Shown here: one piece after another, positions 45,816 through 54,287 of the stretch | Numbering within the stretch: position 1 is the first letter of the stretch | Layout of the letters: every line of letters starts with the position of its first letter | Assembly (NCBI RefSeq): GCF_900109055.1 | Contig: NZ_FOIV01000001.1 | Coordinates: 478,682-542,681, forward strand | Length of the DNA: 64,000 nucleotides | Source: Prevotella sp. khp7 | Lineage (GTDB): Bacteria > Bacteroidota > Bacteroidia > Bacteroidales > Bacteroidaceae | Reading direction: 5' to 3' | Program-made: the position numbers and the translations under genes | Notes under the pieces: model-generated | Databases searched by the model: none | The model's input: the letters and a program-made list of their open reading frames with translations, nothing else | What the model was told of the DNA's origin: nothing

Positions 45816-47354
45816 ATGAAAGCATTTGATAATTATGAGATTTGGTGGGTAACTGGTGCACAGCTTCTATACGGAGGTGATGCAGTGGTTGCAGTTGATG
45901 GACACTCTAAGGAGATGGTTGACGGTCTGAACAAGAGCGGCAACATCCCCGTGAAGATTGTATATAAGGGCACAGCCAATAGCTCTAAGGAAGTAGAGCA
46001 GGTGATGCTGGCAGCTAATAACGACGAGAAGTGTGTAGGTATCATCACTTGGATGCATACTTTCTCACCCGCCAAGATGTGGATCAAGGGTCTGCAGCAG
46101 TTGCAGAAGCCCCTCCTCCACTTCCACACCCAATATAATGCCGAGATTCCCTGGAGTGAGATTGACATGGACTTCATGAACCTCAACCAAAGTGCTCACG
46201 GTGACATCGAGTTCGGACACATCTGTACTCGTATGCGTGTGGCCCGTAAGGTGGTTTGCGGCTACTGGAAGGACGAGAAGGCTCAGAAGCAGATTGCCGT
46301 TTGGGCTCGTGTGGCAGCTGGTGTAGCCGATGCTCACAACGTACGTTGCTTGATGTTCGGTATGAACATGAACAATGTAGCCGTTACCGATGGCGACCGC
46401 GTAGAGTTCGAACAGCGTTTGGGTTATCACGTAGACTACTACCCTGTTTCTTCTCTGATGGAGTACTTCAAGAAGGTAACCGACGCCGAGGCCGACGCCC
46501 TGGTTGAGGAGTACAAGAACCTCTACACCATCAAGATTGACGAGAGCGGTGAGCAGGTTTATTGGGAGAAGGTGAAGAATGCAGCCAAGGCCGAGATCGC
46601 TCTTCGCCGTGTTCTGAAGGATGAAGGTGCTACTGCTTTCACCACCAATTTCGACGACCTGGGCGATGCCGATATCGACGCACCAGACTTCTGCGGTTTC
46701 GACCAGATTCCCGGTCTGGCTTCGCAGCGCCTCATGGAAGAGGGTTATGGTTTCGGTGCCGAGGGTGACTGGAAGACTGCTTGTCTCTATCGCACTCTGT
46801 GGGTCATCCAGCAGGGCATGCCTACTGGTTGCTCATTCCTCGAGGACTACACCCTCAACTTCGCTGGCGACAAGAGTTCTTGTCTGCAGAGCCACATGCT
46901 CGAGATTTGTCCGCTGATTGCTACCGACAAGCCCAAACTCGAAGTTCACTTCCTCGGTATCGGTATCCGTAAGCAACAGACAGCCCGTCTGGTATTTACA
47001 TCTAAGACCGGTGCTGGTATCAAGGCTACCGTTGTCGACCTGGGCAACCGTTTCCGTCTGATCTCTCAGGAGGTAGAGTGCATCGAGCCACAGCCCATGC
47101 CAAAGCTCCCTGTAGCTTCTGCTCTGTGGGTTCCACAGCCTACTTTTGAGATTGGTGCCGCTGCATGGATCCTTGCCGGTGGTACACACCACAGTGCCTT
47201 CTCTTACGATATCAACGAGGAGTATTGGGAGGACTTTGCTGAGATGACTGGCATTGAATATGTCCGCATCAACAAGCAGACCAACATTGCCGACTTCAAG
47301 CAGACCCTCCGCAACAACGAGGTTTACTACATGCTTAACAAGGCGCTGAGATAA
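45816..47354 (+). CDS. araA: L-arabinose isomerase
   Basis: Converts L-arabinose to L-ribulose; Mn2+ enzyme. 512 residues. The N-terminal segment YEIWWVTGAQLLYGG and the QSAHGDIEFGHICTRM segment near residue 128 are typical. Glu and His metal ligands lie near residues 305-350 (LMEEGYGFGAEGDWKTA) and 450-465 (GGTHHSAF). It has the usual length. Codon use is strongly biased, which suggests high expression. Confidence 0.95.
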   Translation: MKAFDNYEIWWVTGAQLLYGGDAVVAVDGHSKEMVDGLNKSGNIPVKIVYKGTANSSKEVEQVMLAANNDEKCVGIITWMHTFSPAKMWIKGLQQLQKPLLHFHTQYNAEIPWSEIDMDFMNLNQSAHGDIEFGHICTRMRVARKVVCGYWKDEKAQKQIAVWARVAAGVADAHNVRCLMFGMNMNNVAVTDGDRVEFEQRLGYHVDYYPVSSLMEYFKKVTDAEADALVEEYKNLYTIKIDESGEQVYWEKVKNAAKAEIALRRVLKDEGATAFTTNFDDLGDADIDAPDFCGFDQIPGLASQRLMEEGYGFGAEGDWKTACLYRTLWVIQQGMPTGCSFLEDYTLNFAGDKSSCLQSHMLEICPLIATDKPKLEVHFLGIGIRKQQTARLVFTSKTGAGIKATVVDLGNRFRLISQEVECIEPQPMPKLPVASALWVPQPTFEIGAAAWILAGGTHHSAFSYDINEEYWEDFAEMTGIEYVRINKQTNIADFKQTLRNNEVYYMLNKALR

Positions 47355-47364
47355 AAATAATATG

Positions 47365-47460
47365 GCACGGATTAACACGGTCTCATGAATAAGGACACGG
47401 CTTTATTGCCACATTTATAAAAGCAGTGTTTTTTATAGAAAGCCGCGTTAATCCGTGCAA
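47365..47460. repeat. Dispersed palindromic element, copy 1
   Basis: Between araA and araB. Outer arms GCACGGATTAAC (47366-47377) and GTTAATCCGTGC (47448-47459) are perfect. The interior carries AATAAGGACACGGCT, also present in copy 2 at 61596-61695. The element is about 100 bp with no reading frame. It might tune expression between araA and araB. Confidence 0.7.
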
Positions 47461-47473
47461 AAAATAATTGATT

Positions 47474-49063
47474 ATGACAGCAAAAGAAACGATACAAGCT
47501 GGAAAAGCTATCCTAGGAATCGAATTCGGTTCTACAAGAATCAAGGCCGTCCTCATCGACGAGGACAATAAGCCCATAGCCCAAGGCTCACACGAGTGGG
47601 AGAACCAGTTAGTAGATGGTCTCTGGACCTACTCTACTGAGGCTGTATGGTATGGCTTGCAGGACTGTTATGCAGAACTCCGCAAGGATGTTATGGCACA
47701 ATATGACTGCGAAATCGAAGCCCTTGCCGCCATTGGCTTCTCTGCTATGATGCATGGTTATATGGCTTTCAATGAGAAGCAGGAGATTCTGGTTCCTTTC
47801 CGTACCTGGCGTAATACCAACACAGGTAAGGCTGCTGCAGAACTTTCAAAGCTCTTCAACTACAACATCCCCCTGCGCTGGAGCATCTCACACCTCTACG
47901 AGGCTATTCTCGACAACGAGGAGCATGTCAGCGACATCAAATACCTCACCACCCTCGCTGGTTATGTGCATTGGCAGGTAACCGGTCAGTTTGTTCTGGG
48001 CGTAGGCGATGCATCAGGTATGATTCCCGTTGATCCGAAGACCAAGACTTACGACGCCACCATGGTAAAGAAGTTTGACGAGCTCATTGCTCCGAAAGGC
48101 TTCTCCTGGAAGCTGCTCGACATTCTGCCAAAGTCACTCAACGCGGGTGAGAGCGCAGGTTTCCTGACACCTGAAGGTGCCAAGAAGCTCGATGTTTCTG
48201 GTCACCTCAAGGCAGGCATCCCCGTATGTCCCCCAGAAGGTGACGCTGGCACCGGTATGGTAGCTACCAACGCTGTAAAACAGCGCACAGGTAATGTATC
48301 TGCAGGAACCTCCAGTTTCTCAATGATCGTATTGGAAAAAGAACTGAGCAAGCCATACGAGATGATTGACATGGTAACTACACCTGACGGCAGCCTCGTA
48401 GCAATGGTTCACTGTAACAACTGTACCAGTGATATTAACGCCTGGGTGGGATTGTTTAAGGAATACCAGCAACTTCTTGGCGTTAAGGTAGATATGAACG
48501 AAATTTACGGTAAGCTCTTCAACAAGGCTCTCGAAGGTGATACCGACTGCGGCGGACTGATGGCCTACAATTATGTTAGCGGTGAGCCCGTTACAGGTCT
48601 TAGCGAAGGTCGTCCCATGTTCGTACGTTCTGCCAACGATAAGTTCAACCTCGCTAACTTCATGCGTGCCCACCTATACGGTGCCATCGGCGTGCTGAAG
48701 ATAGGTAACGACATTCTGTTCAAGGAAGAGAAGATCAAGGTAGACCGCATCACGGGTCATGGAGGTTACTTCAAGACAGCAGGCGTAGGTCAGCGCATGC
48801 TCGCTGCAGCCCTGAACAGCCCAATATCAGTGATGGAGACTGCTGGTGAAGGTGGAGCATGGGGTATTGCCCTGCTGGCTGGCTATGCCGTAAATAATCC
48901 CAACAAGCTCAGCCTTGCCGATTATCTCGAGAGCGTTGTCTTCTCTGGCAACACAGGAATCTCTATCGCCCCCACTGCTGAGGATGTAGCAGGTTTCGAG
49001 AAGTACATTGAGAACTACAAGCGCTGTCTCCCCATCGAACAGGCAGCTGTAGACAACAAGTAA
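47474..49063 (+). CDS. araB: Ribulokinase (FGGY family)
   Basis: Phosphorylates L-ribulose. 529 residues. The N-terminal ATPase motif AILGIEFGSTRIKAVLID is near residue 12. DASGMIPVDPKTKTYD lies near 177 and the phosphate-binding GNVSAGTSSFSM near 275. GGAWGIALLAGYAV and GHGGYFKTAGVGQRM form the second domain. I start at the ATG at 47474, not at the TTG upstream. The group matches the Bacteroides ribulokinase rather than the E. coli AraB by appearance (inference). Confidence 0.9.
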   Translation: MTAKETIQAGKAILGIEFGSTRIKAVLIDEDNKPIAQGSHEWENQLVDGLWTYSTEAVWYGLQDCYAELRKDVMAQYDCEIEALAAIGFSAMMHGYMAFNEKQEILVPFRTWRNTNTGKAAAELSKLFNYNIPLRWSISHLYEAILDNEEHVSDIKYLTTLAGYVHWQVTGQFVLGVGDASGMIPVDPKTKTYDATMVKKFDELIAPKGFSWKLLDILPKSLNAGESAGFLTPEGAKKLDVSGHLKAGIPVCPPEGDAGTGMVATNAVKQRTGNVSAGTSSFSMIVLEKELSKPYEMIDMVTTPDGSLVAMVHCNNCTSDINAWVGLFKEYQQLLGVKVDMNEIYGKLFNKALEGDTDCGGLMAYNYVSGEPVTGLSEGRPMFVRSANDKFNLANFMRAHLYGAIGVLKIGNDILFKEEKIKVDRITGHGGYFKTAGVGQRMLAAALNSPISVMETAGEGGAWGIALLAGYAVNNPNKLSLADYLESVVFSGNTGISIAPTAEDVAGFEKYIENYKRCLPIEQAAVDNK

Positions 49064-49077
49064 GTGATTGTGCAAAA

Positions 49078-49112
49078 AAGAACCGCCCCTTTACTATGAA
49101 GAGGCGGTTCTT
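49078..49112 (+). terminator. Terminator after araB, overlapping an alternative CDF start
   Basis: 10-bp stem AAGAACCGCC / GGCGGTTCTT with a 15-nt loop. The ATG at 49096 lies in the loop, so the next in-frame ATG at 49120 is preferred for the CDF gene. Confidence 0.65.
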
Positions 49113-49119
49113 AAATGTC

Positions 49120-50001
49120 ATGGAAAGAAATAAAGAAATCTATAAGGTAACGCTGGTTGGAGGAGCAGTCAATGTCATACTGCTGCTGTTTAAGTTCGTG
49201 GCCGGTATCCTAGGCCATAGTGCCGCTATGGTGGCAGATGCTGTTCACTCACTATCCGATTTTGTCACCGATATCATCGTACTGGTGTTTGTGCACATCA
49301 GTGGCAAGCCAAAGGATAAGTCGCACGACTACGGACACGGAAAGTACGAGACACTTGCCATGACCATGATAGGCGTCGCCCTTCTGGCTGTAGCCATAGG
49401 CATTCTCTACCACGGCACGATGAAGATCATTGCATGGACCAACGGTTCAAAACTTGAAGCTCCAGGCATTTTAGCCCTCTGGGCTGCTCTCATATCAATC
49501 GTATTAAAAGAAGCCGTTTACCATTACTCCATGATTAAGGCCCGCAAACTTAACTCACCAGCCGTAGAAGCTAATGCATGGCATCATCGCAGCGATGCAT
49601 TATCATCTGTCGGCACCTCTGTTGGCATTGGTGGTGCTATCTTCTTAGGGCAACAATGGACAGTACTCGACCCAGTAGCTTCAGTCATCGTAGGCGTCTT
49701 TATCATAAAGGTGGCCGCCGACCTGCTACGCAATGGCATTGGCGACCTGATGGAACAGTCGCTACCCGATTGTGTGGAAGACGAGATTCTGCAATTGGCA
49801 GCATCAATACCTGGTGTGGCTGATCCTCATGATCTGCGAACCCGTAGGATAGGCAATCATTACGCCATCGAGCTGCACATCCTGATGGATGGAGATATTA
49901 CCCTGAACGAAGCTCACGACAAGGCCTCAGAGGTTGAAGACGTACTGAGAGAACGTTACGGCGAGGATACACATGTCGCCGTACACGTAGAACCAAAATA
50001 G
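49120..50001 (+). CDS. Cation diffusion facilitator family transporter
   Basis: 293 residues with about six membrane helices and a cytoplasmic C-terminal domain. Zn/Cd/Mn-type metal site residues appear in AAMVADAVHSLSDFVTDI (HxxxD) and EANAWHHRSDALSSVGTS (HHxxD), both expected in the metal-transport site. It exports divalent metal ions in exchange for protons. The ATG at 49120 is chosen because the upstream ATG at 49096 falls in the araB terminator. It does not belong functionally with the ara genes. Confidence 0.9.
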   Translation: MERNKEIYKVTLVGGAVNVILLLFKFVAGILGHSAAMVADAVHSLSDFVTDIIVLVFVHISGKPKDKSHDYGHGKYETLAMTMIGVALLAVAIGILYHGTMKIIAWTNGSKLEAPGILALWAALISIVLKEAVYHYSMIKARKLNSPAVEANAWHHRSDALSSVGTSVGIGGAIFLGQQWTVLDPVASVIVGVFIIKVAADLLRNGIGDLMEQSLPDCVEDEILQLAASIPGVADPHDLRTRRIGNHYAIELHILMDGDITLNEAHDKASEVEDVLRERYGEDTHVAVHVEPK

Positions 50002-50059
50002 GAACTACAAGCAAATAAATCTTTAATATAATATATAATTTAATCACCAACAAATAAGT

Positions 50060-51688
50060 ATGAAAAGAATACTATTTACCGCGACTATCGCGCTGGCCGT
50101 TGCCACAGGAGCAATGGCCGCAAACCGCTCGGCGACGTCAGGAGACGCTTCGCAAGCGAAGAACGTGAAGGCAACGGTTCACGCCGATCAGGCAGGAGCC
50201 AAGATAAACCGTGAGATCTATGGTCAGTTCTCCGAGCACCTGGGCAGCTGCATCTACGGCGGCCTCTGGGTGGGCGAAGGCTCACAGATTCCTAACATCA
50301 ACGGTTACCGCAAAGATGTGTTCGAGGCTCTGAAAGCCCTAAAGATTCCCGTACTCCGCTGGCCTGGCGGCTGTTTCGCCGACGATTATCACTGGATGGA
50401 CGGTATCGGTCCTAAGGATCAGCGTCCTTCGCTGCGCAACAACAACTGGGGCGGAACCATCGAAGACAACTCTTTCGGTACCCATGAGTTCCTGAACCTC
50501 TGTGAGATGCTCGACTGTGAGCCCTACATCAGCGGCAACGTAGGTTCTGGTACCGTAAAGGAGATGGCTCAGTGGGTGGAGTATATGACCAGCGACGGTG
50601 ACACCCCAATGGCACGCCTGCGCCGTCAGAACGGCCGTGACAAGGCTTGGCATGTGAAATACTTCGGTATAGGCAACGAAGCATGGGGCTGTGGCGGTAA
50701 CATGCGCCCTGAGTATTACTCTAACGAGTATCGCAAGTTCAACACATACCTCCGCGACCAGGGCAAGAACCGCCTCTATCGCATTGCCTCCGGTGCCAGC
50801 GACTACGACTACAACTGGACTACCGTGCTGATGGATAACATCGGCCACCAGATGCAGGGTATCTCCTTACATTATTATACTTGCACAGGTTGGAACGGCC
50901 CCAAGGGCTCTGCCACCAACTTCGACACCGACCAGTACTACTGGGCTTTGGGCAAGTGTCTGGAGATTGAGGAGGTCATCAAGAAGCACAAGGCCATCAT
51001 GGACGAGAAAGACCCGAAGAACACCATCGGTCTGCTCGTTGATGAGTGGGGCACCTGGTGGGACGAGGAGCCCGGCACCATCCCCGGTCACCTGTATCAG
51101 CAGAACGCACTCCGCGATGCCTTCGTAGCCTCTCTGAGCCTCAACGTGTTCCACAAATACACCGACCGCGTAAAGATGGCCAATATCGCTCAGGTGGTGA
51201 ACGTGCTCCAATCGATGATTCTCACCGACCAGGAAGGCACAGGCCACATGGTGCTTACCCCGACCTACCACGTGTTCGAGATGTACACACCATTCCAGGA
51301 GGCTACCTATCTGCCCGTCGACCTTGAGAGCGAGACCATCCAGTGCAGCAAGGAATACTTCAAGGAAAAGGCCAAGACAGCCGACAACACTACCCGCCCC
51401 TGCCCCGTGCTCTCCGCTTCGGCAGCCAAGACGAAGGACGGCTCTGTAGTACTGGCCATTACCAACGTGAGCCTCGACAAGGATCAGACCATCGACTTCA
51501 ACTTTGCCGGCTTCAATGCTAAGACAGTCTCTGGCCGTATCCTAACCTCAAAGAACGTGGCTGATTACAACGACTTCCAGCATCCCGACGTTGTATCTCC
51601 CAAGGAGTACAAGGATGCTAAACTGAAGAAGGGCACTCTCACAGTCAAAGTGCCCGCCAAGTCGCTCGTTGTATTGAACATTAAGTAA
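50060..51688 (+). CDS. Alpha-L-arabinofuranosidase, GH51
   Basis: 542 residues. A signal peptide of about 20 residues ends at AMA, so the enzyme is exported, unlike the cytoplasmic forms in some bacteria. The (beta/alpha)8 domain holds the acid/base Glu in YFGIGNEAWGCGGN and the nucleophile Glu in GLLVDEWGTWWDEE. The C-terminal sandwich ends near residue 540. It releases L-arabinose from arabinan or arabinoxylan side chains for the nearby araABD genes. Codon use is strongly biased. Confidence 0.93.
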   Translation: MKRILFTATIALAVATGAMAANRSATSGDASQAKNVKATVHADQAGAKINREIYGQFSEHLGSCIYGGLWVGEGSQIPNINGYRKDVFEALKALKIPVLRWPGGCFADDYHWMDGIGPKDQRPSLRNNNWGGTIEDNSFGTHEFLNLCEMLDCEPYISGNVGSGTVKEMAQWVEYMTSDGDTPMARLRRQNGRDKAWHVKYFGIGNEAWGCGGNMRPEYYSNEYRKFNTYLRDQGKNRLYRIASGASDYDYNWTTVLMDNIGHQMQGISLHYYTCTGWNGPKGSATNFDTDQYYWALGKCLEIEEVIKKHKAIMDEKDPKNTIGLLVDEWGTWWDEEPGTIPGHLYQQNALRDAFVASLSLNVFHKYTDRVKMANIAQVVNVLQSMILTDQEGTGHMVLTPTYHVFEMYTPFQEATYLPVDLESETIQCSKEYFKEKAKTADNTTRPCPVLSASAAKTKDGSVVLAITNVSLDKDQTIDFNFAGFNAKTVSGRILTSKNVADYNDFQHPDVVSPKEYKDAKLKKGTLTVKVPAKSLVVLNIK

Positions 51689-51715
51689 GCCCTTTACAAC
51701 TTACCAATATCCATC

Positions 51716-51749
51716 AATCCCGCCAGACTATCTGGCGGGATTCTTTTTT
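51716..51749 (+). terminator. Terminator after GH51
   Basis: 12-bp perfect stem AATCCCGCCAGA / TCTGGCGGGATT with a 3-nt loop, followed by a T-run at 51744-51749. It also stands at the 3' end of the opposing pore-former gene, so it may work in both directions. Confidence 0.88.
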
Positions 51750-53833
51750 CAGTCTATATTCACGACGAAGCCCTCCCGAGTCTTGACGTTCAGGTCGTCG
51801 CAGCTCCAGTGAATGGTGAACTGCTTGATGCCCCACGAGCGGGCATAGCTCTGCAGGATGTCAAGGCGGTTGCCCATCACACTCTTCGTGTAGTTCACAA
51901 CAGCGGTGATGCCCGTCAGGCTGGTCGGCGTCTTGTCGGCCACCTTGAAAACATTGGCATAAAGGTCGGGGAAGGCATTGCGAATATTCGATTCCAGATC
52001 GCCTAGCGCTCCGACGACTGGCGTGCCATCCCACTGGTCGATGGTGATGTTCATGCGCCACGTCTGCATAGCACGACTGGGCTCCAGGAGCGTGTGGGTG
52101 TAGGTAGCTGTCTCGGCCGTGCAGTATTCATACATGTGCGGCGCATTCTTGTAGCCATCCTTTTTTTTATATTCGTAGAGCAAGGAGGCTGTTTGCGGCA
52201 CCGAGGTGATTTCGGCTGTGTACTGTCCCGAGGGGTTGCTGACAGACCAACATATCTCGTTGGCTACGTCGGCGTCGTTGACCAGAATGTTGGCCGCCGT
52301 CTGGTGACAATAGTAGATGGTAGAGCCCACGTTCTCATAGTACTGTGGCAGCGCCCCCTTATAGGTCCACGTCACCTTCGAGCCCGAGGTATTCTTCTTC
52401 ACGCCCAGTTCCTTGTTGGTCTGTGACATGCCCATCGAGAAGGATGTGCCCTGCGTAGTTCCAACGCTGTAACTGCCACCGACGGATGCCATCGGGCCCG
52501 ACATGTTGGCGCCTGCACTCCACGAGAGGCCCACGGTCTCAGACCTCGAGGAGGACGAGCCGACTGTTACGCTGGTAGATGACGAGTTGTTGTCGGTGTT
52601 GGGCGCCGCTGCCTCCAGATGGATAGTGCCGCTACCCGTGAGGTTCATCGACGTCTCGTACTGCGAGAGGAATGAGCCGTACCAGCGGTTATAGTTGCCA
52701 TAATTGGTGGCCTTGTACCAGCTATTCTCACTGCTTGTCGGGTAGAATATCTTCCAGCCGTTATCATTACCCATCCTCAGTGTCACGTTCTGCTTAAGGT
52801 AGTAATAGTCCTTGTTGGCCTCGATGTTGTGGACGCCCCACGAACTGACACGTATGTTCACTCGGTTCGAGTAGTTGTGCACTGTCGTGTCGTCGTCCTT
52901 CCAACAGATGCTGCCATTGTAGGTAAACGTCTCGCTGGCGTCTATCAGATCGTTGATAGGTCCACTGCCCGCGCGTGTCATACTGAGGCGACGGGTGTCA
53001 GCAATAACGTACAGCTTCTCCTCGTTCTCCTTCTCCACTGTGTTGAGCCAATCGGCGGCAGCATCGGCCAGAGTGCCGCTGACGGCCTGTGTGCGTTTCG
53101 GCGTCGAGGTGACGGTCTGGGCGGTTGTCGTGTTGCCCTCGCTATCTTCAGAGTACATATAGGTGGTCAGCTTGTCGAGTGGTTCCTGCATGAAGTAGTC
53201 GTCGGGGCCCATGATCACCATTTCGGCAAACAGGTCGTCGAGGCCGTCACCGCCGTCAGCACGAGTAGCATAGCGGCGCATGTTCTCCATTCGGGCCTTC
53301 ATGCGGTCAATGCGGGGCGAAGCGGCTGCTGCGGCTCGTGCCTCCTCGTGGGTCAGACTATACAATTCCTCGTAGGTGAGTTCTTCCATTTCTATGAGCT
53401 CGGCCAACATAATGATCACAAAGTTCGCTATCTGCATATTGGTAGGCCGCTCGATGGCGAGATAGCCGCCATTGAAGAAAGTGCGGAACACGGCCGCCAT
53501 GGTTTCCGGGCCGATATTGATTCCGTTGGCGTCGAACACGCTACCTGGCAGCAGTACCATCTTCGTGTCGGGCTCGATGGCGGCTGTCACTCTCGGCAGT
53601 CGTTTCACGAGGGCTGCGCCTGTACTGCTCTCTTCGAAGGTCACAGGCACGGCGGTCGACAGGTTGGCGGTCACTGTGACGCTCATCTGGTCCTCAGCAG
53701 GTTCCGTGAGGTTCAGCGTCTCTTCTACTCCGTCATTGCCAAGGACTGAATTGTTGTCATCATCCTTGCACGATACCAGGCCCAGCGCTATTGGCAGGGC
53801 CATCATCATCATAAATGTTGTAGCTTTTTTCAT
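51749..53833 (-). CDS. Candidate leukocidin/VCC-like beta-barrel pore-forming lipoprotein
   Basis: 694 residues. The lipobox LGLVSC puts Cys 22 at the mature end. An acidic N-terminal region and a helical stretch (140-190) precede the domain of interest (about 305-600). NKDYYYLKQNVTLRM (340-354) and a Ser/Thr/Gly-rich alternating stretch at 417-472 (SETVGLSWSAGANMSG, then VGGSYSVGTTQGTSFSM) resemble the pre-stem of leukocidin and Vibrio cytolysin toxins. A VTWTYKGALPQYY strand follows. A further domain (600-694) is not recognised. By family logic it would be a secreted pore former. The lipid anchor and extra N-terminal region are unusual. The identity rests on pattern only. Confidence 0.6.
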   Translation of the reverse strand: MKKATTFMMMMALPIALGLVSCKDDDNNSVLGNDGVEETLNLTEPAEDQMSVTVTANLSTAVPVTFEESSTGAALVKRLPRVTAAIEPDTKMVLLPGSVFDANGINIGPETMAAVFRTFFNGGYLAIERPTNMQIANFVIIMLAELIEMEELTYEELYSLTHEEARAAAAASPRIDRMKARMENMRRYATRADGGDGLDDLFAEMVIMGPDDYFMQEPLDKLTTYMYSEDSEGNTTTAQTVTSTPKRTQAVSGTLADAAADWLNTVEKENEEKLYVIADTRRLSMTRAGSGPINDLIDASETFTYNGSICWKDDDTTVHNYSNRVNIRVSSWGVHNIEANKDYYYLKQNVTLRMGNDNGWKIFYPTSSENSWYKATNYGNYNRWYGSFLSQYETSMNLTGSGTIHLEAAAPNTDNNSSSTSVTVGSSSSRSETVGLSWSAGANMSGPMASVGGSYSVGTTQGTSFSMGMSQTNKELGVKKNTSGSKVTWTYKGALPQYYENVGSTIYYCHQTAANILVNDADVANEICWSVSNPSGQYTAEITSVPQTASLLYEYKKKDGYKNAPHMYEYCTAETATYTHTLLEPSRAMQTWRMNITIDQWDGTPVVGALGDLESNIRNAFPDLYANVFKVADKTPTSLTGITAVVNYTKSVMGNRLDILQSYARSWGIKQFTIHWSCDDLNVKTREGFVVNID

Positions 53834-53889
53834 TGTTAATTGGTTCTTTAGATTGTATATATCGATGCTTAATAGTTTTATCTCGATGG

Positions 53890-53897
53890 CAAATATA
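53890..53897 (-). promoter_or_regulatory. -7 box for the pore-former-like gene
   Basis: TATATTTG on the minus strand, 57 bp before the start codon. No convincing -33 element lies at the right distance. Confidence 0.55.
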
Positions 53898-53977
53898 CGA
53901 AAAGTTTTCGAATTATACGTGTTTTTTCGGGAAAAAAGTGTTTTCGGGGGTAAAGTTTTTACTGACGGATATAGGCT

Positions 53978-53996
53978 ATAACTATGACATAGTTAT
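53978..53996. promoter_or_regulatory. 19-bp perfect palindrome, candidate operator
   Basis: ATAACTATG-A-CATAGTTAT in the 454-bp gap between the pore-former-like gene and the phosphatase gene, about 80 bp upstream of the -7 box at 53890-53897. Apart from the three-site array and the promoters, the gap 53834-54287 shows no gene. Confidence 0.55.
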
Positions 53997-54031
53997 TACG
54001 ATTGACTGTAACACATAACATCCTGCCAACC

Positions 54032-54092
54032 AATTTAGACTAAATTGCAGAGCAAAATAAACTAAATTGGTCTGCAATTTAGTCTAAATTGC
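54032..54092. promoter_or_regulatory. Array of three 17-bp palindromes at 22-bp spacing
   Basis: CAATTTAG-A-CTAAATTG (54032-54048) and CAATTTAG-T-CTAAATTG (54076-54092) are perfect odd palindromes. The middle 17-mer at 54054-54070, ending CTAAATTG, matches at 14 of 17 positions. Starts are 22 bp apart, that is two helical turns. The array lies about 199 bp from the start of the gene on the left and 196 bp from the gene on the right. Confidence 0.7.
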
Positions 54093-54246
54093 AATTAAAG
54101 GAATAGTCTCTGTCAATAAAGCGGCCGTTCTTTGACAAACAAGACGACGTTATGATACACAAAAACAAATATTCTCCGACATGGGACGGGCAGGATTATA
54201 ATGATAAAAAACTTGCAGATTTATTCATTTATTACAGAATTATTTG

Positions 54247-54254
54247 TATCTTTG
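54247..54254 (+). promoter_or_regulatory. -7 box for the histidine phosphatase-ROK-GH2 operon
   Basis: TATCTTTG followed by C, 34 bp before the ATG at 54288. It rules out the longer frame from 54201 for the phosphatase. Confidence 0.75.
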
Positions 54255-54287
54255 CAGCCGTATTTTCAACATAAACTACTATCCATT

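Noticed and set aside
49096..49120. Upstream start of the CDF gene at 49096
   Set aside because: It falls in the loop of the araB terminator; the next in-frame ATG at 49120 gives a normal protein length.
50085..50848. Long minus-strand frames inside GH51
   Set aside because: Frame shadows of a highly codon-biased gene; the plus-strand protein is full length with catalytic residues.
52829..53749. 306-codon plus-strand frame opposite the pore-former-like gene
   Set aside because: Low-complexity His/Val-rich translation with no known motif; the minus frame has a lipobox, promoter and coherent domains.
53472..54018. Plus-strand frames of 169 and 61 codons upstream of the phosphatase
   Set aside because: They lie antisense to the pore-former-like gene or within the palindrome-rich gap and have no promoter or recognisable protein.
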